From Euryarchaeota archaeon UBA623 (GTDB taxonomy: Archaea; Thermoplasmatota; Poseidoniia; Poseidoniales; Thalassarchaeaceae), in assembly GCA_002505325.1 (NCBI GenBank), contig DAUV01000105.1:8482-38636 (forward strand): a DNA stretch of 30,155 nt, read 5' to 3'. Under the pieces are notes generated by a model. That model was not told the DNA's origin. It saw nothing but the letters and a program-made list of their open reading frames with translations, and made no database searches. Positions within the stretch are counted from its first letter, which is position 1, and the number at the start of each line of letters is the position of its first letter. Shown in pieces: positions 22,608 through 30,155 of the stretch. A program made the position numbers and the translations under genes.

Positions 22608-23640
22608 CGGCAACCTCCGCTACAGGTGCCATCATCGTCCCCATCCAAGCTGTAGATAGGACGATGAAAGAGAGTGAGGCTACAAGCAGATGGATTAGCG
22701 AGAGATACTCGGTGTAACCGTCACTGATGTTCCATGATAGGATATACAAGGCTCCGATGCTGATGTTTACCAGATACAGTATGGTAGACGCCCAGAACCA
22801 CTTGCACAACACACTGTCCAATCCAAATTCCTTCCAGGCCAACCACGATGCCCCCAATAGACTGGCTGCGACTCCAACTACCATCCATCTATGGATAATC
22901 TGGGACTGAAGCACCCAGTCGTGAACCGATGAAATCAATTCTCCGTGGCACAATGGCCACGATTCAAACAAACCGTTGACCCCGCAAGCGGAGTTCGCTC
23001 CATGGGTGGTCGAAACGAAAGCGCCTGAGAACAGTGTGAACAAGATTCCCGTTGAAATCCAGAACAGCCAACCCCTCCACTTTTTTGAAGTCGGCCCGAA
23101 GTTTGCCCAATCAGGCAGTTTGCTATGGTCTCTTGATATCGCTAGCCAGAGCCAGATTAGACTGAGCATGAATGCTAGGGCCGAGCCCAAATGCAGAGCG
23201 ACACTCCAGTGTTCGTTGTCCATACTGACTGTCAGCCACCCTACAGCCCCCTGCCATACTATCAGAGCCACAGCAACGCTGGAGGCTAGATAAACCTCGG
23301 AACCAAGTCCATCTTCACGCCTGACAATCAGCCAATTGAGAAAAACCAGAGGTCCTAGAACGGCTCCTGCGAGCAGCCGGTGCGCCCACTCTGTGAAGAT
23401 CTGAAAAGTTGTGTAACGGTGACCACTGCCCCTTGAGTCAAACTCGTCGGGATGGGCCTCATACCATGCCCCTTGCTCGGCCTCCGAGACATCAAAGCCA
23501 ATCGTGCCAAAGCAGGTCGGCCAGTCTGGACATGATTCCCCAGCGTCGTAGATTCGAATCACGCCACCGAGGGCGATGACAAGGAAGGTGACTATCACTA
23601 AAGCCCCAGTCAATCGCTTGGCCTGAATCTTGTCGAGCAA
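22600..23640 (-). CDS. ctaA: Heme A synthase (COX15/CtaA family)
   Basis: 346 aa with eight hydrophobic helices. The N-terminal GGVIRIYDAGESCPDWPTCF carries the paired cysteines, and histidines expected to bind heme are in TEWAHRLLAG, VALHLGSAL, QIIHRWMVV and SLIHLLVAS. A second Cys pair (SACGVNGLFESWPLC) lies in the later loop. The enzyme oxidises the heme O methyl group to the formyl of heme A for aa3-type oxidases, so it implies aerobic respiration. The start is a TTG at 23640, supported by GGAGAGG seven bases upstream; no ATG occurs early in the frame. Two-half pseudo-symmetry and length are normal. Together with ctaB it forms a tight two-gene unit 67 bases after rpoK. Confidence 0.94.
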   Translation of the reverse strand: MLDKIQAKRLTGALVIVTFLVIALGGVIRIYDAGESCPDWPTCFGTIGFDVSEAEQGAWYEAHPDEFDSRGSGHRYTTFQIFTEWAHRLLAGAVLGPLVFLNWLIVRREDGLGSEVYLASSVAVALIVWQGAVGWLTVSMDNEHWSVALHLGSALAFMLSLIWLWLAISRDHSKLPDWANFGPTSKKWRGWLFWISTGILFTLFSGAFVSTTHGANSACGVNGLFESWPLCHGELISSVHDWVLQSQIIHRWMVVGVAASLLGASWLAWKEFGLDSVLCKWFWASTILYLVNISIGALYILSWNISDGYTEYLSLIHLLVASLSFIVLSTAWMGTMMAPVAEVADE

Positions 23641-23707
23641 CTAAAACCTCTCCTCTGAGAGAGCCTCGGTGTTCAAACAAATAGACTTGCCCGAACCGAT
23701 GCGGAAC

Positions 23708-23962
23708 TCACTCTGTGTGAGGGTCTACATCAATCGGTATACGGTGCTGCTCGTATTCCAGCATCGCTATCTTGTTGGGGTCCAGAACTACTCTCCACTG
23801 TGCCTCTTCAACACCATACAGCTGAATCAACTCGTCGCTGAAGTGTTGACGTAATTCGTCCTCGGTTACGAAGAGAGGGGCTCCCATGCTGATCTGAAGC
23901 GCTCTCGCACCGATAATCCTCGCCTTTTCGAAGCGTGTGTGGGGTCTTGCGGGCTCTACCAT
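23708..23962 (-). CDS. rpoK: DNA-directed RNA polymerase subunit K (Rpb6 homologue)
   Basis: 84 aa. Residues 9-32 (TRFEKARIIGARALQISMGA, then PLFV) are the nearly invariant core of Rpb6/RpoK/omega, which clamps the largest subunit during RNA polymerase assembly. The remainder (LYGVEEAQWRVVLDPNK, then RIPIDVD) is the usual C-terminal strand region with a short acidic extension. The ATG at 23962 has no Shine-Dalgarno, but a TATA-like CCTTATTTG lies 27 bases before it, so it is probably leaderless. It is followed by heme A synthase on the same strand; in the archaea I recall it usually sits with ribosomal-protein genes, so this setting is unusual. Confidence 0.94.
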   Translation of the reverse strand: MVEPARPHTRFEKARIIGARALQISMGAPLFVTEDELRQHFSDELIQLYGVEEAQWRVVLDPNKIAMLEYEQHRIPIDVDPHTE

Positions 23963-23984
23963 CGGCCGGGCGACCAGCGACCCC

Positions 23985-23993
23985 CAAATAAGG
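23985..23993 (-). promoter_or_regulatory. TATA-like box of rpoK
   Basis: CCTTATTTG on the minus strand, centred 27 bases before the rpoK ATG at 23962. This is the distance for a leaderless archaeal transcript. Confidence 0.5.
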
Positions 23994-24009
23994 CCTATGA
24001 CAAACTAGT

Positions 24010-24026
24010 CGCCCCCACAGGGGGCG
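24010..24026. terminator. GC hairpin CGCCCCC-ACA-GGGGGCG after thiolase
   Basis: Perfect seven-base stem with a three-base loop, 10 bases beyond the thiolase stop and about 20 bases before the rpoK TATA box, so it separates the two transcripts. In the thiolase direction it is followed by ACTAGTTTGTC, only a short T stretch. It may work as a terminator or 3'-end stabiliser. Confidence 0.45.
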
Positions 24027-24036
24027 TGCAATCCCC

Positions 24037-25197
24037 TCAATCGCGCTCTACCATCATGGCAACGGCGTTGCCTCCGCCGAGGCATATTGTCACGATGCCA
24101 CGGTGCCCTCCGGTGCGCTCGAGGGCGTTCACCAGAGTCATCAGGCAGCGCGTACCGGTGGCTCCTAGCGGATGGCCTATTGCCACCGCCCCCCCATGTG
24201 GATTGAAATGGCCCTCTGGAGCGCCAAGAGCCATCTGAATGGCACACGAGGCCGCAGCGAAGGCTTCGTTATGCTCTAGAATGTCGATGTTCTCCATGCT
24301 CATCCCGGTCTGCTCGAGGAGTTTGTGAACGGTTGGGATGGGGGCGGCCATCACCCGGTGCGACTCGACACCCGAGGTAGCATAGCCGACAATACGCGCA
24401 AGTATGGGCAGACCATGCTGTTTAGCAGTATCTTCGGATGCAATCAGCACTGCCGAGGCTCCGTCCGAGACCTGACTGGAGTTTCCCGCTGTGACCTGCC
24501 CACCTTCTGTGAAAACGGCTGCTAGGCCACCTAGGGATTCCATAGTCGAGCCGCTGCGAATACCCTCGTCACGCTCTAGCCCACCTACAGCAAACACCTC
24601 TTTGTCTAACCAGCCTTCTTCCCAAGCCTTGTTGGCCAGAGCGTGCGAACGCACGGCGAAAGCATCGGACTGCTCCCGTGTGATGCCATTCTCGTTAGCA
24701 ATAGTCTCACCTGTGTTTCCCATTGACTCGCCGGTGTATGCATCCTTTAGACCGTCGTGCACAAGCACTGATTCCAATGAGGCATAGGAGATGTCATCGC
24801 CGCGTCTGGCTCCTCTGATGAAGTGAGGGGCGTTACTCATTGACTCCATCCCTCCAGCCACTACGAGGCTCGAGACACCAGCGCTGATTTCTGTAGCTGC
24901 TATCATAGCAGCTTTGAGACTTGAACCGCAGACTTTGTTGATGGTGGTGCAGGGAGTGCTGACTGGTAAGCCTGCATTGACTGCTACCTGTCTAGCAGGG
25001 GCTTGTCCGGCACCGGTTTGTAGGACGTGGCCCATGTAGACCTGGTCAATGAGACCACTCGATGGATCGATATCAGCTCGTTGCAATAGCTCCTTCACAG
25101 CCAGCGTACCGAGTTCGGTGGCACTGAAACCGGACAGAGCACCACGGTGCTTCCCCACGGGGGTCCGGGCATAGGCGCAGATGACCGCTTGCGGCAT
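24037..25197 (-). CDS. Acetyl-CoA C-acetyltransferase (thiolase)
   Basis: 386 aa from the ATG at 25197. The nucleophile is C90 in NKVCGSSLKAA; NEAFA (in EHNEAFAAAS), the catalytic His in GGAVAIGHPLGATG, and the second Cys in ICLGGGNAVA complete the active site. It is the homotetrameric type, condensing two acetyl-CoA or cleaving 3-oxoacyl-CoA; direction and chain length cannot be told. I start it at 25197 because thiolases begin within a few residues of the VICAYARTPVGK strand. An in-frame ATG at 25278 would add 27 unconserved residues and overlap the TDO stop. It is 58 bases downstream of tryptophan dioxygenase, so a shared transcript is likely, and a role in amino-acid or fatty-acid breakdown fits. 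Confidence 0.93.
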   Translation of the reverse strand: MPQAVICAYARTPVGKHRGALSGFSATELGTLAVKELLQRADIDPSSGLIDQVYMGHVLQTGAGQAPARQVAVNAGLPVSTPCTTINKVCGSSLKAAMIAATEISAGVSSLVVAGGMESMSNAPHFIRGARRGDDISYASLESVLVHDGLKDAYTGESMGNTGETIANENGITREQSDAFAVRSHALANKAWEEGWLDKEVFAVGGLERDEGIRSGSTMESLGGLAAVFTEGGQVTAGNSSQVSDGASAVLIASEDTAKQHGLPILARIVGYATSGVESHRVMAAPIPTVHKLLEQTGMSMENIDILEHNEAFAAASCAIQMALGAPEGHFNPHGGAVAIGHPLGATGTRCLMTLVNALERTGGHRGIVTICLGGGNAVAMMVERD

Positions 25198-25255
25198 GAC
25201 CCACTCGAGAGGCGAGCGAGCCTTCAATGGTCCGATTGACGAGTCGTGCCGACGA

Positions 25256-26335
25256 TTACGAATCAGCAGTGTAGCCATAGAACTCTGCGTTCTTTAGGGC
25301 AGGCCGCTTCTCTGGCTTGACTAGTATTGTCCTGACCCCCCACAGGTCTTTGAAAATGCGATACTGCGAGGTCGCATCGAGGTAGTCAACTCCACTGGTC
25401 CCTCCTGTGCCTATTCTCCTTCCCATGATACGTTCAACCATACGTGCATGAGAATGTCTCCACTTCACCATCGACTCCTCTAGTTCTACGATTGCGTCAA
25501 TCAGAGTACGAGGCCAAGTCAGTAACGGAAGTTCGCGATAGGACTCGATGAACAGCAGACCAGCACGGGCTCGGCTGACCTCGCCCTCCGGCATAAGGAA
25601 GGAAACCGCCCCATCATGGGCGGCAGCCATCCTAGCCGCCATTTTGTCCGGGTCACCTGCACCCCAGCCTGCTGACCTCTCGGCAGCCTCCTCACAGACA
25701 GCTCTGTGGGCTCCCAGATGGGTTTCGATGTATGCTCTGACATTCTCCGCATCGCCCTCGCTACCGTATGAGGAACCCATGATTGGGGTTCGTTCCACCC
25801 AGTTCATCATCGACTCGTAGAGAGATGGCTGCAACAACGCATCCTCTAGTCGTGCGAGCATGGCCGCACTTCGCTCGTCCCCCTCCGCCATTCTCCTGAA
25901 ACTGGAAAGCGGGTCCATCCCACCTATCCTGTCGTCGTTATCGAGGCCGAGGAGAATTTCAAACTCGCGCATCTGAAACGACTCAAACCCTGAGGCCGTT
26001 CCAAGGCCGTCGCGGAAGGCGAGGAAGCCTTGCGGCGTAAGCGTCTCAAGTACAGCCCACTGGTTCCCCATCAACCGGAAGATTTCGGTGGTCCTGCCGA
26101 GATGGTCAACAGCTCGAGGAATGTCATCCTCTGGGACATGGTCACAGCCGAGGATGTTTCGGACTTCAGTCAACTCACGAATCACCTGCTTGAACCAAAG
26201 CTCGAATGTTTGGTGTACGATGATGAAGTGCATCTCGTCGGAATTTATCTCGCGGCCCTCCCCCTGCAATTCCAGCAGTTCGTGCAACCTTAGGTAATCA
26301 GCATATGTCCAGTTGCCGGGCCCACTCTCTCCCAT
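25256..26335 (-). CDS. tdo: Tryptophan 2,3-dioxygenase
   Basis: 359 aa heme enzyme that opens the tryptophan indole ring with O2 to N-formylkynurenine. Seen: N-terminal WTYADYLRLHELLELQ, then FIIVHQTFELWFKQVI (substrate pocket, with the conserved His-Gln and Phe-Glu-Leu-Trp), the SFQMREFEILLGL loop, the heme-ligand motif KWRHSHARMVERIMG with H296 as probable axial ligand, and GTGGTSGVDYL binding substrate carboxylate. Length is within the bacterial/animal range. AGGAGGGGAC directly before the ATG at 26335 is a good ribosome-binding site. No kynurenine formamidase, kynureninase or kynurenine monooxygenase is visible, so the fate of the product is open. The thiolase follows on the same strand. 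Confidence 0.95.
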   Translation of the reverse strand: MGESGPGNWTYADYLRLHELLELQGEGREINSDEMHFIIVHQTFELWFKQVIRELTEVRNILGCDHVPEDDIPRAVDHLGRTTEIFRLMGNQWAVLETLTPQGFLAFRDGLGTASGFESFQMREFEILLGLDNDDRIGGMDPLSSFRRMAEGDERSAAMLARLEDALLQPSLYESMMNWVERTPIMGSSYGSEGDAENVRAYIETHLGAHRAVCEEAAERSAGWGAGDPDKMAARMAAAHDGAVSFLMPEGEVSRARAGLLFIESYRELPLLTWPRTLIDAIVELEESMVKWRHSHARMVERIMGRRIGTGGTSGVDYLDATSQYRIFKDLWGVRTILVKPEKRPALKNAEFYGYTADS

Positions 26336-26438
26336 GTCCCCTCCTGACAGCCGTCGCTTGAAGCATTGTCGCCGAACCCGAATCCTCTAAACGCCCGAAC
26401 CACGCCGAAATAGTGTGTCTGAAAGGTGCGGTGGGCCG

Positions 26439-27020
26439 ATGCCTTCCAATAATTCACAACTTCCCGAATCAGTGTTGTTCGTCGAGGAGGGCCTTGAGCT
26501 TAGTCAGACAACTCTGGAAGAGGCCGAGGAACTGTTCTCGGTGGTCGAAGCAAATCGTGATTACCTCAGGGAGTGGCTTCCTTGGTTGGACGGAACTAAC
26601 AGCGTAGAAGACGAGGTCTCCTTCATCAGAGGAGTTCTAGAGGAGTATCACAGAGGAGACGGAGTCCACTATGCCATCAGAATGAACGGAGAGTTAGTCG
26701 GAAGTATGGGCCTGAATTGGATAGACCGCGGCAACCGGGGATGCGGAGTCGGATATTGGCTGTCAGAGGAGCACACCGGACAAGGAATTGCCACTCGTAG
26801 TTGCGTTCGTCTAATGGAGCACTGCTTCGATGATCTTGGACTCCATCGCTTCGTGCTCGAAGCAGCCACCGACAACTTCGCCAGTCGCGCTATCGCTGAG
26901 CGATTAGGAATGCGACTCGAAGGTATCACCAAGGACAGGGAGTGGCTGTATGACCACTATGTCGACTCTGCCCTATACGCTATTACCGCGCCCGAATGGC
27001 AGTCTCAAGATCAAGACTGA
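26439..27020 (+). CDS. GNAT acetyltransferase, RimJ/RimL type
   Basis: 193 aa from the ATG at 26439. The RimJ/RimL pattern is clear: FVEEGLELSQTTLEEAEELF at the start, REWLPWLDGTNSVEDEVSFI (the W-L-W motif), the acetyl-CoA pyrophosphate loop in GYWLSEEHTGQGIATRSC, and HRFVLEAATDNFASRAIAER with LGMRLEG at the C-terminal end. Relatives acetylate protein N-termini or small amines; the substrate is unknown. A GTG at 26415 is in frame but adds only eight unlikely residues. Its last 10 bases overlap the convergent Rqc2 gene. Confidence 0.88.
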   Translation: MPSNNSQLPESVLFVEEGLELSQTTLEEAEELFSVVEANRDYLREWLPWLDGTNSVEDEVSFIRGVLEEYHRGDGVHYAIRMNGELVGSMGLNWIDRGNRGCGVGYWLSEEHTGQGIATRSCVRLMEHCFDDLGLHRFVLEAATDNFASRAIAERLGMRLEGITKDREWLYDHYVDSALYAITAPEWQSQDQD

Positions 27021-29152
27021 ATCAGGCCGTGGTCCTCTATTGAGCAGTTACCAGAGGGTAGACAGGATAGTAGGTCATCCTGAGCTAGGCCGGTCGCCTT
27101 GGAGATACGATTGGCTACACTTTCCTTCTTCTCTCTCCCGGGAATCACTTTGCCCCATCTCTCGAAGTTTTCTGAGATTGTCGCAGGAGTGCCTGACACC
27201 GGCATCGGGACCCCATTCACCACTGCCATGCCGATAGCTAACTCTAGGGGCAGATTACGATGCCAATTGCGCTGCCCTCTTACGACGAAGGAACCTCTGG
27301 CTAACGACTCACCAGTTTCAGTGGTTTTTGAGACCTGGCTCGACCTAGCATGGAAGGCGGTGGCCGCAGCGCCACCACTCCCCCATGCCCTTGACCAGCA
27401 GACCGCGATTTGGGCAGCCTCCGAATGCATCGATTCCGGCAATTCTCTTGCGTCTTCTATGCCTTCAGCCAGATTCTGAACTATCTGCAACGAAGCCACA
27501 CCCTCTGGGATGGTCTCTGACGGGTTCTGGTTGGGTGCAAAGCCGTCATTGAGTTTGAGTGAACACGATGGCGCTCCATGTAGATCGGCGTGGAAATAGA
27601 GATCATTGGAAGATAGATGCTTTCGAACTACGACATCGTTCCCTTTCGCGTCTTTCCCACCGATGAGCAGGTGACCGCCTGAAAGCATCGCCCAGCGATG
27701 CTTTTCGAACCAGAAGCGCTTGCTACGCTGCCTCGATCTAAGTCTGCCCGCAGCAGCATCCTTGGCAGCACGTTTCTCGGCCTTCTCGCGAGCTTGCTTG
27801 GTATTGGCCAGAGCCGTTTGAGCGCCCTTGGCCTTGCTTTTCTGGGTACTGGCCTCCTCGAAGTAGCGCTGGGCATTCTGGTGCACAGTCTTGGAGACAT
27901 AGAGGGTGATGCTAGCACCGGGGTCTCCTTCCTCGTCTGGCAGATAGGCCACTATGGTCTGTTTCGCTGGGTCTGCGCTGTCTATCCAGGGCACGTCATA
28001 GATTCTGTCTCCGACGCTCTGCCAGCCATCCGAGTCGACAGCGTCGTTGAATTGGGTCAGCAGCGAATCCACGTGTTCCCAGTTGCCTTGAATCGCCTTA
28101 CCCAACTCCTGAGTAATCGCAGCGCGTTCGTGGAACCTGTCTATGGCCGCGCTCTGTTGCGCTGCCCGCCGACCCAACTTCGCTTGCTTTTCCCCCGCGT
28201 CTTCTCCGGATTCAACTAAACGCTCCTCTTCTCGACGTATGAAAGCGGCAGCGTCGTGTGAGCCGAATACAGCGTCGTAAGCCAAGGATAGCGATGCGGC
28301 CCTCACCATTGTACTGCCGTCCGTATATGACAGGTCGATTGGGGCAATCTCAGTAATCCCGGATGAGGCAGTGTCCCGGTCGGCCTCATTATCGGCAGCC
28401 TCCCATGTCTGTCTGGCCTCTGAATCAATCATCCACATCATCGCCCCATCTCCTTCTGACAATTCAACTAGCATTGACTGTATGGCTTCCTCCAGAGCGT
28501 CGCGCTGCTCTGAGTCGAGCGAGTTTGCACCCATCTTCTCATCAAGTCCAGCAATAGAGCATGCCGTGCTGCCGTAGATTCTACCGAAATTTGCTCGGGC
28601 AGCTAGGGTACGGATTAGGTCGTGCTTACTGCCATCTAGCAGGTTATCGAGCGCTGACCTGTCCATATTGCGTGGATCGACAGTCTCAGGAGGAGGAGCG
28701 TAGGCGACCCCCTTCTTCAGCGAGCGACTGGCATACTTGGCATGAGTGAGCGGTTGTATGATGACTCCATTGTCATCGAGCAGTATCACGTTGCCGTCGC
28801 GGAATAACTCGATGACGAGCTTGAGTCGTCCGCCACCATGCTCAAAGGTCAACTCGATGACCCTGTCAAAGCCAAACTGCTCGACTGCTATTAGACGTGA
28901 ATTATTGAGATGCTTGCGCAGAACCATGGCGAACTGAGAAGGCTTCGAAGGCATCGGTCGGTCGCGCTGAGATGTGTAGACGCGACGACCTCTGACGATT
29001 ACTAGATCAGTCGATGGCACCCCTTTCCGATTCAGACGCACGACGACCTGCTCGTAGTGCGGCTGGTATGCCTTGCGTGCACGAGCCCCTATCAGTTCGG
29101 AAAGCTCACGCACGATGCGTGCGACATCGAAGGATGAGGACTGCTCGCGCAT
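27011..29152 (-). CDS. rqcH: Archaeal Rqc2/NEMF (RqcH) ribosome quality-control factor
   Basis: 713 aa from the ATG at 29152. NFACT-N domain starts SFDVARIVRELSELIGARAR and contains the conserved D96-R97 pair (FGFDRVIEL), which in RqcH/Rqc2 is needed to place tRNA for C-terminal tailing. Helix-hairpin-helix and coiled-coil regions follow (about 300-360 and 425-475, Lys/Ala/Glu rich). The NFACT-R domain is recognised by RFWFEKHRWAMLSGGHLLIG and VVRKHLSSNDLYFHADLHGA. The protein binds 60S/50S subunits with stalled nascent chains. A TTG nine bases upstream is in frame; the ATG is preferred. It overlaps the convergent GNAT gene by 10 bases. Confidence 0.93.
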   Translation of the reverse strand: MREQSSSFDVARIVRELSELIGARARKAYQPHYEQVVVRLNRKGVPSTDLVIVRGRRVYTSQRDRPMPSKPSQFAMVLRKHLNNSRLIAVEQFGFDRVIELTFEHGGGRLKLVIELFRDGNVILLDDNGVIIQPLTHAKYASRSLKKGVAYAPPPETVDPRNMDRSALDNLLDGSKHDLIRTLAARANFGRIYGSTACSIAGLDEKMGANSLDSEQRDALEEAIQSMLVELSEGDGAMMWMIDSEARQTWEAADNEADRDTASSGITEIAPIDLSYTDGSTMVRAASLSLAYDAVFGSHDAAAFIRREEERLVESGEDAGEKQAKLGRRAAQQSAAIDRFHERAAITQELGKAIQGNWEHVDSLLTQFNDAVDSDGWQSVGDRIYDVPWIDSADPAKQTIVAYLPDEEGDPGASITLYVSKTVHQNAQRYFEEASTQKSKAKGAQTALANTKQAREKAEKRAAKDAAAGRLRSRQRSKRFWFEKHRWAMLSGGHLLIGGKDAKGNDVVVRKHLSSNDLYFHADLHGAPSCSLKLNDGFAPNQNPSETIPEGVASLQIVQNLAEGIEDARELPESMHSEAAQIAVCWSRAWGSGGAAATAFHARSSQVSKTTETGESLARGSFVVRGQRNWHRNLPLELAIGMAVVNGVPMPVSGTPATISENFERWGKVIPGREKKESVANRISKATGLAQDDLLSCLPSGNCSIEDHGLIQS

Positions 29153-29211
29153 ACTGCTCAACCCGCCCGGCTCAACTGCCCTTCATCAGGCAATCGCTTG
29201 ATCAAATCGGC

Positions 29212-30072
29212 CTAATTCCCGATAGATGACTGGAATTTCCCTATCTCAACTAGGACTCCAGCCTCGTGTGCATACTGGTTACTTGGGACCTCTACCAGTA
29301 CTGCATCTGGTATTCTTTCTACTATCCCGTGAACCTTGTCAATGTCGTGTAGGGTGTCAGAGGAAGCGGTCATCACAGCGCAAGGAACTCGGATGGCCGA
29401 TAGGTCATCGGGGAGTCGGTAGCGGATATTTGCTCTCGCACTGAGGAGCATCCTCTGCAGATCTTGTGCAAGCAGAGCCCTGCGGTATCTGATTCGCTGA
29501 CCCTCCTCTTTGGTCCTACGGTCTACCAGCCAGACTGTGAATCGCATCAGGGAAGGGTGAACGAACCTAGGAATTGGCATTTTGAGCAGAATTCTCGCCC
29601 AAAGAGGGAACTCGAAGTCTGGGTTCGGGGCGAGCAGTATCGAAGAGCGGCCGCCAAGCACCCCACCTTGGTATGCTTCGATTAGCAAGGTCGCTCCTAG
29701 GGACGACGAGAACCAGTCAACCTCAGTTGATTCTATACCAAGTTTGTCTAGAACAGCGGCGACATCGTGACCATGATGTCGCATCTCAAAGTCCTCCTGC
29801 CCTACCTTTCTAGTGATTCGGGAACTCTTTTTTTCACGTGTCTCAATGTAGACTATCGGACGACGGGAAACCCATTCGGTCAGAAGCGGACGCCAACCCT
29901 CGAAGACAGAACCCCAGCCAGGAACGACCACAGCAGGATCTAAAGAGGCTGCAGATGAATCAGTAGGGACCCACCGTAGGACCCTTACCGAAATATTCGG
30001 AGCGACTTCAACAAAAAGCTCCTCAGCATTGGCCCCGGAAAGATGAGGTGCACCGCTCCACATTTCTTCCAT
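29212..30072 (-). CDS. Alpha/beta hydrolase
   Basis: 286 aa. The oxyanion region is VVVPGWGSVFEGWRPLLTEW; the nucleophile elbow reads WFSSSLGATL, with Ser in S-x-S-x-G rather than the usual G-x-S-x-G. A candidate acid is in TASSDTLHD and the base His in NQYAHEAGV near the end. A basic cap insert (DRRTKEEGQRIRYRR) lies between. No signal peptide, so cytoplasmic. The substrate is not predictable (lipase, esterase or haloperoxidase-like). In-frame starts exist at 30075 (TTG), 30072 and 30063 (ATG); the conserved part starts about 45 residues in. It ends 51 bases after the Rqc2 TTG, on the same strand. Confidence 0.85.
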   Translation of the reverse strand: MEEMWSGAPHLSGANAEELFVEVAPNISVRVLRWVPTDSSAASLDPAVVVPGWGSVFEGWRPLLTEWVSRRPIVYIETREKKSSRITRKVGQEDFEMRHHGHDVAAVLDKLGIESTEVDWFSSSLGATLLIEAYQGGVLGGRSSILLAPNPDFEFPLWARILLKMPIPRFVHPSLMRFTVWLVDRRTKEEGQRIRYRRALLAQDLQRMLLSARANIRYRLPDDLSAIRVPCAVMTASSDTLHDIDKVHGIVERIPDAVLVEVPSNQYAHEAGVLVEIGKFQSSIGN

Positions 30073-30119
30073 CAAATTGGCCTAGAGGGATAGGTGGATT
30101 TCATCCTTGGGTCGGGCAA

Positions 30120-30155
30120 TCATCTGCCACGACCGCCGCCACCGGACCTGCCGCC
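30120..30155 (-). CDS. C-terminal end of a gene with an RGG/glycine-arginine tail (cut by window edge)
   Basis: Reading the minus strand from the right edge gives GGRSGGGGRGR followed by TGA (30122-30120). Eleven codons in one frame with this composition are typical of the RGG tails of RNA-binding proteins such as DEAD-box helicases or glycine-rich RNA-binding proteins. The gene lies mainly outside the window, so the family is unknown. Confidence 0.4.
   Translation of the reverse strand, partial: GGRSGGGGRGR

Noticed and set aside
25198..25278. Longer thiolase start at 25278
   Set aside because: Adds 27 residues not seen in thiolases and overlaps the TDO stop; the fold starts right after the ATG at 25197.

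Overview
This window looks like a piece of an archaeal chromosome, most likely from a marine planktonic euryarchaeote of the Marine Group II / Poseidoniales type. That placement is an inference. Seen directly are archaeal information genes (RadA, a Hel308 helicase, the KEOPS subunit Cgi121, RNA polymerase subunit K/Rpb6, an archaeal Rqc2/NEMF and an archaeal-type initiator tRNA-Met with A1:U72 and an encoded CCA). They sit beside genes for aerobic heme A synthesis and tryptophan oxidation, and beside large secreted Ca2+-binding proteins, a mixture typical of aerobic, heterotrophic, surface-ocean Thermoplasmata relatives. Base composition is even and coding density is very high. I saw no IS element, integrase, CRISPR array, rRNA or phage gene, and no gene-free stretch longer than about 240 bases.

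Layout. Positions 1-2.8 kb hold two divergent glycosyltransferases (GT4, cut by the left edge, and GT2) and an mPGES-2-like thioredoxin/GST-fold protein. Positions 2.9-6.5 kb form a secreted-protein island: a double-dockerin protein, a small paralogue of its leader, and a beta-propeller lipoprotein. All three are preceded by the same promoter-like block 31-32 bases before the start codon. Positions 6.5-9.2 kb carry dihydroorotase, initiator tRNA-Met and radA. Positions 9.3-14.5 kb hold a minus-strand run hel308 - cgi121 - small CxxC protein - M3 peptidase. Positions 14.5-16.4 kb hold a divergent pair, a PaaI-like thioesterase and an aspartoacylase-family hydrolase, separated by an 87-base region with a perfect palindrome.

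Positions 16.4-24 kb are a minus-strand run: rpoK - heme A synthase - heme O synthase - LeuA-like synthase - giant kexin-like subtilase with interleaved TSP3 and MopE-type Ca2+ modules. Positions 24-26.3 kb hold thiolase and tryptophan 2,3-dioxygenase. Positions 26.4-30.1 kb hold a GNAT acetyltransferase, Rqc2/NEMF, an alpha/beta hydrolase, and the last codons of a gene ending in an RGG-type tail.

How they fit together. The heme genes imply an aa3-type terminal oxidase and aerobic respiration. The subtilase, propeller lipoprotein and dockerin protein suggest a surface/secreted protein-degrading or adhesive apparatus, with the M3 peptidase, thiolase and tryptophan dioxygenase able to work on imported peptides and amino acids. 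Several transcript-leading genes have a TATA-like box about 26-31 bases before the start codon and no Shine-Dalgarno (leaderless style), whereas some internal genes have a clear GGAG/GGAGG. I used this contrast to choose start codons.
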